From Clostridiaceae bacterium (GTDB lineage Bacteria; Bacillota; Clostridia; Saccharofermentanales; Fastidiosipilaceae), in assembly GCA_012514965.1 (NCBI GenBank), contig JAAYZH010000137.1, forward strand, positions 1 to 6,426: DNA of 6,426 nucleotides. Direction: 5' to 3'. The position numbers were made by a program, and so were the translations under genes. Positions 6,410-6,426 of this stretch are shown piece by piece. Numbering within the stretch: the stretch's first letter is position 1; every line of letters starts with the position of its first letter. A model generated the notes under the pieces. That model saw nothing but the letters and a program-made list of their open reading frames with translations, was not told the DNA's origin and did not search any database.

Positions 6410-6426
6410 CCCGAATCGTGGCAAAA
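6410..6426 (+). repeat. Exact 17-bp direct repeat, copy 2, at the window edge
   Basis: Second copy of CCCGAATCGTGGCAAAA. It ends at the last base of the window, so the match may extend further. Confidence 0.85.

Larger units (their letters stand above)
6252..6426. repeat. Degenerate intergenic repeat array, cut by the window end
   Basis: This stretch, downstream of the dfx terminator, has no credible gene. A block of about 50 nt beginning GCTTGGA occurs at 6252-6301 and again at 6378-6426; the copies share GCTTGGA, TCGG, TCC, CAG, CCCC, GAAT and a CAAAA end, with small insertions between. The exact word CCCGAATCGTGGCAAAA occurs at 6339-6355 and 6410-6426. Related words are scattered between them (CTCGGAATTGGACAAAA at 6285-6301; CCCGAGTTGTGTGGCCAC at 6357-6374), and some recur inverted. 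The spacing is irregular (71 and 126 bp) and the spacers themselves resemble the repeats, so this is not a CRISPR array. The array probably continues to the right. Function unknown. Confidence 0.7.

Noticed and set aside
6152..6424. A 90-codon minus-strand open frame over the repeat array and terminator
   Set aside because: Its translation simply reads through the repeat words and the terminator stem (for example GFCHDSGF from the 17-mer region), shows no protein-like pattern, and runs to the window edge.
6252..6426. CRISPR array
   Set aside because: The repeat spacing is irregular (71 and 126 bp), the copies are degenerate, and the intervals resemble the repeats themselves. No cas gene is present.

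Overview
The window carries five protein-coding genes that I can support, one on the minus strand and four on the plus strand. It ends in a strong terminator followed by a patch of degenerate repeats that runs off the right edge. The genes point to an anaerobic Gram-positive bacterium, most likely a Firmicute of the Clostridia type. The reasons are strong GGAGG-type ribosome binding sites, a desulfoferrodoxin with both iron centres (an anaerobe's superoxide defence), a Firmicute-flavoured DNA polymerase IV, and roughly balanced GC with GC-rich codon third positions. This assignment is inference; there is no rRNA or other phylogenetic marker here.

Layout. Positions 1-98 hold no gene but contain a good sigma-70-type promoter that fires leftward out of the window. 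A ZIP-family metal transporter lies at 99-887 on the minus strand. The 136-bp divergent spacer (888-1023) holds the ZIP promoter, a 24-bp palindrome over its -10 element, a small leader hairpin and a strong Shine-Dalgarno site. dinB (DNA polymerase IV) reads rightward from 1024 to 2220 with almost no room for a leader. After a 110-bp spacer comes a tightly coupled pair with a 4-bp ATGA overlap: an FAD-dependent oxidoreductase resembling UDP-galactopyranose mutase (2331-3890) and a large multi-spanning membrane protein with the layout of a GT-C glycosyltransferase (3887-5599). A 148-bp spacer leads to desulfoferrodoxin (5748-6125), closed by a 17-bp-stem terminator (6159-6201).

How the genes relate. 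The FAD enzyme and the membrane protein are almost certainly one transcription unit and probably act on one cell-envelope glycan: one on a nucleotide- or lipid-linked sugar in the cytoplasm, the other transferring a lipid-linked sugar outside the membrane. Neither substrate can be read from the sequence. The ZIP transporter, Pol IV and desulfoferrodoxin are separate housekeeping or stress functions with no obvious shared pathway.

The least ordinary material is the last ~175 bases. An exact 17-mer occurs twice 71 bp apart. A looser ~50-nt block recurs at 126-bp spacing, and inverted versions of the same words form potential hairpins. No protein gene explains this region and it continues beyond the window. 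The palindrome over the ZIP promoter is the second item worth testing.
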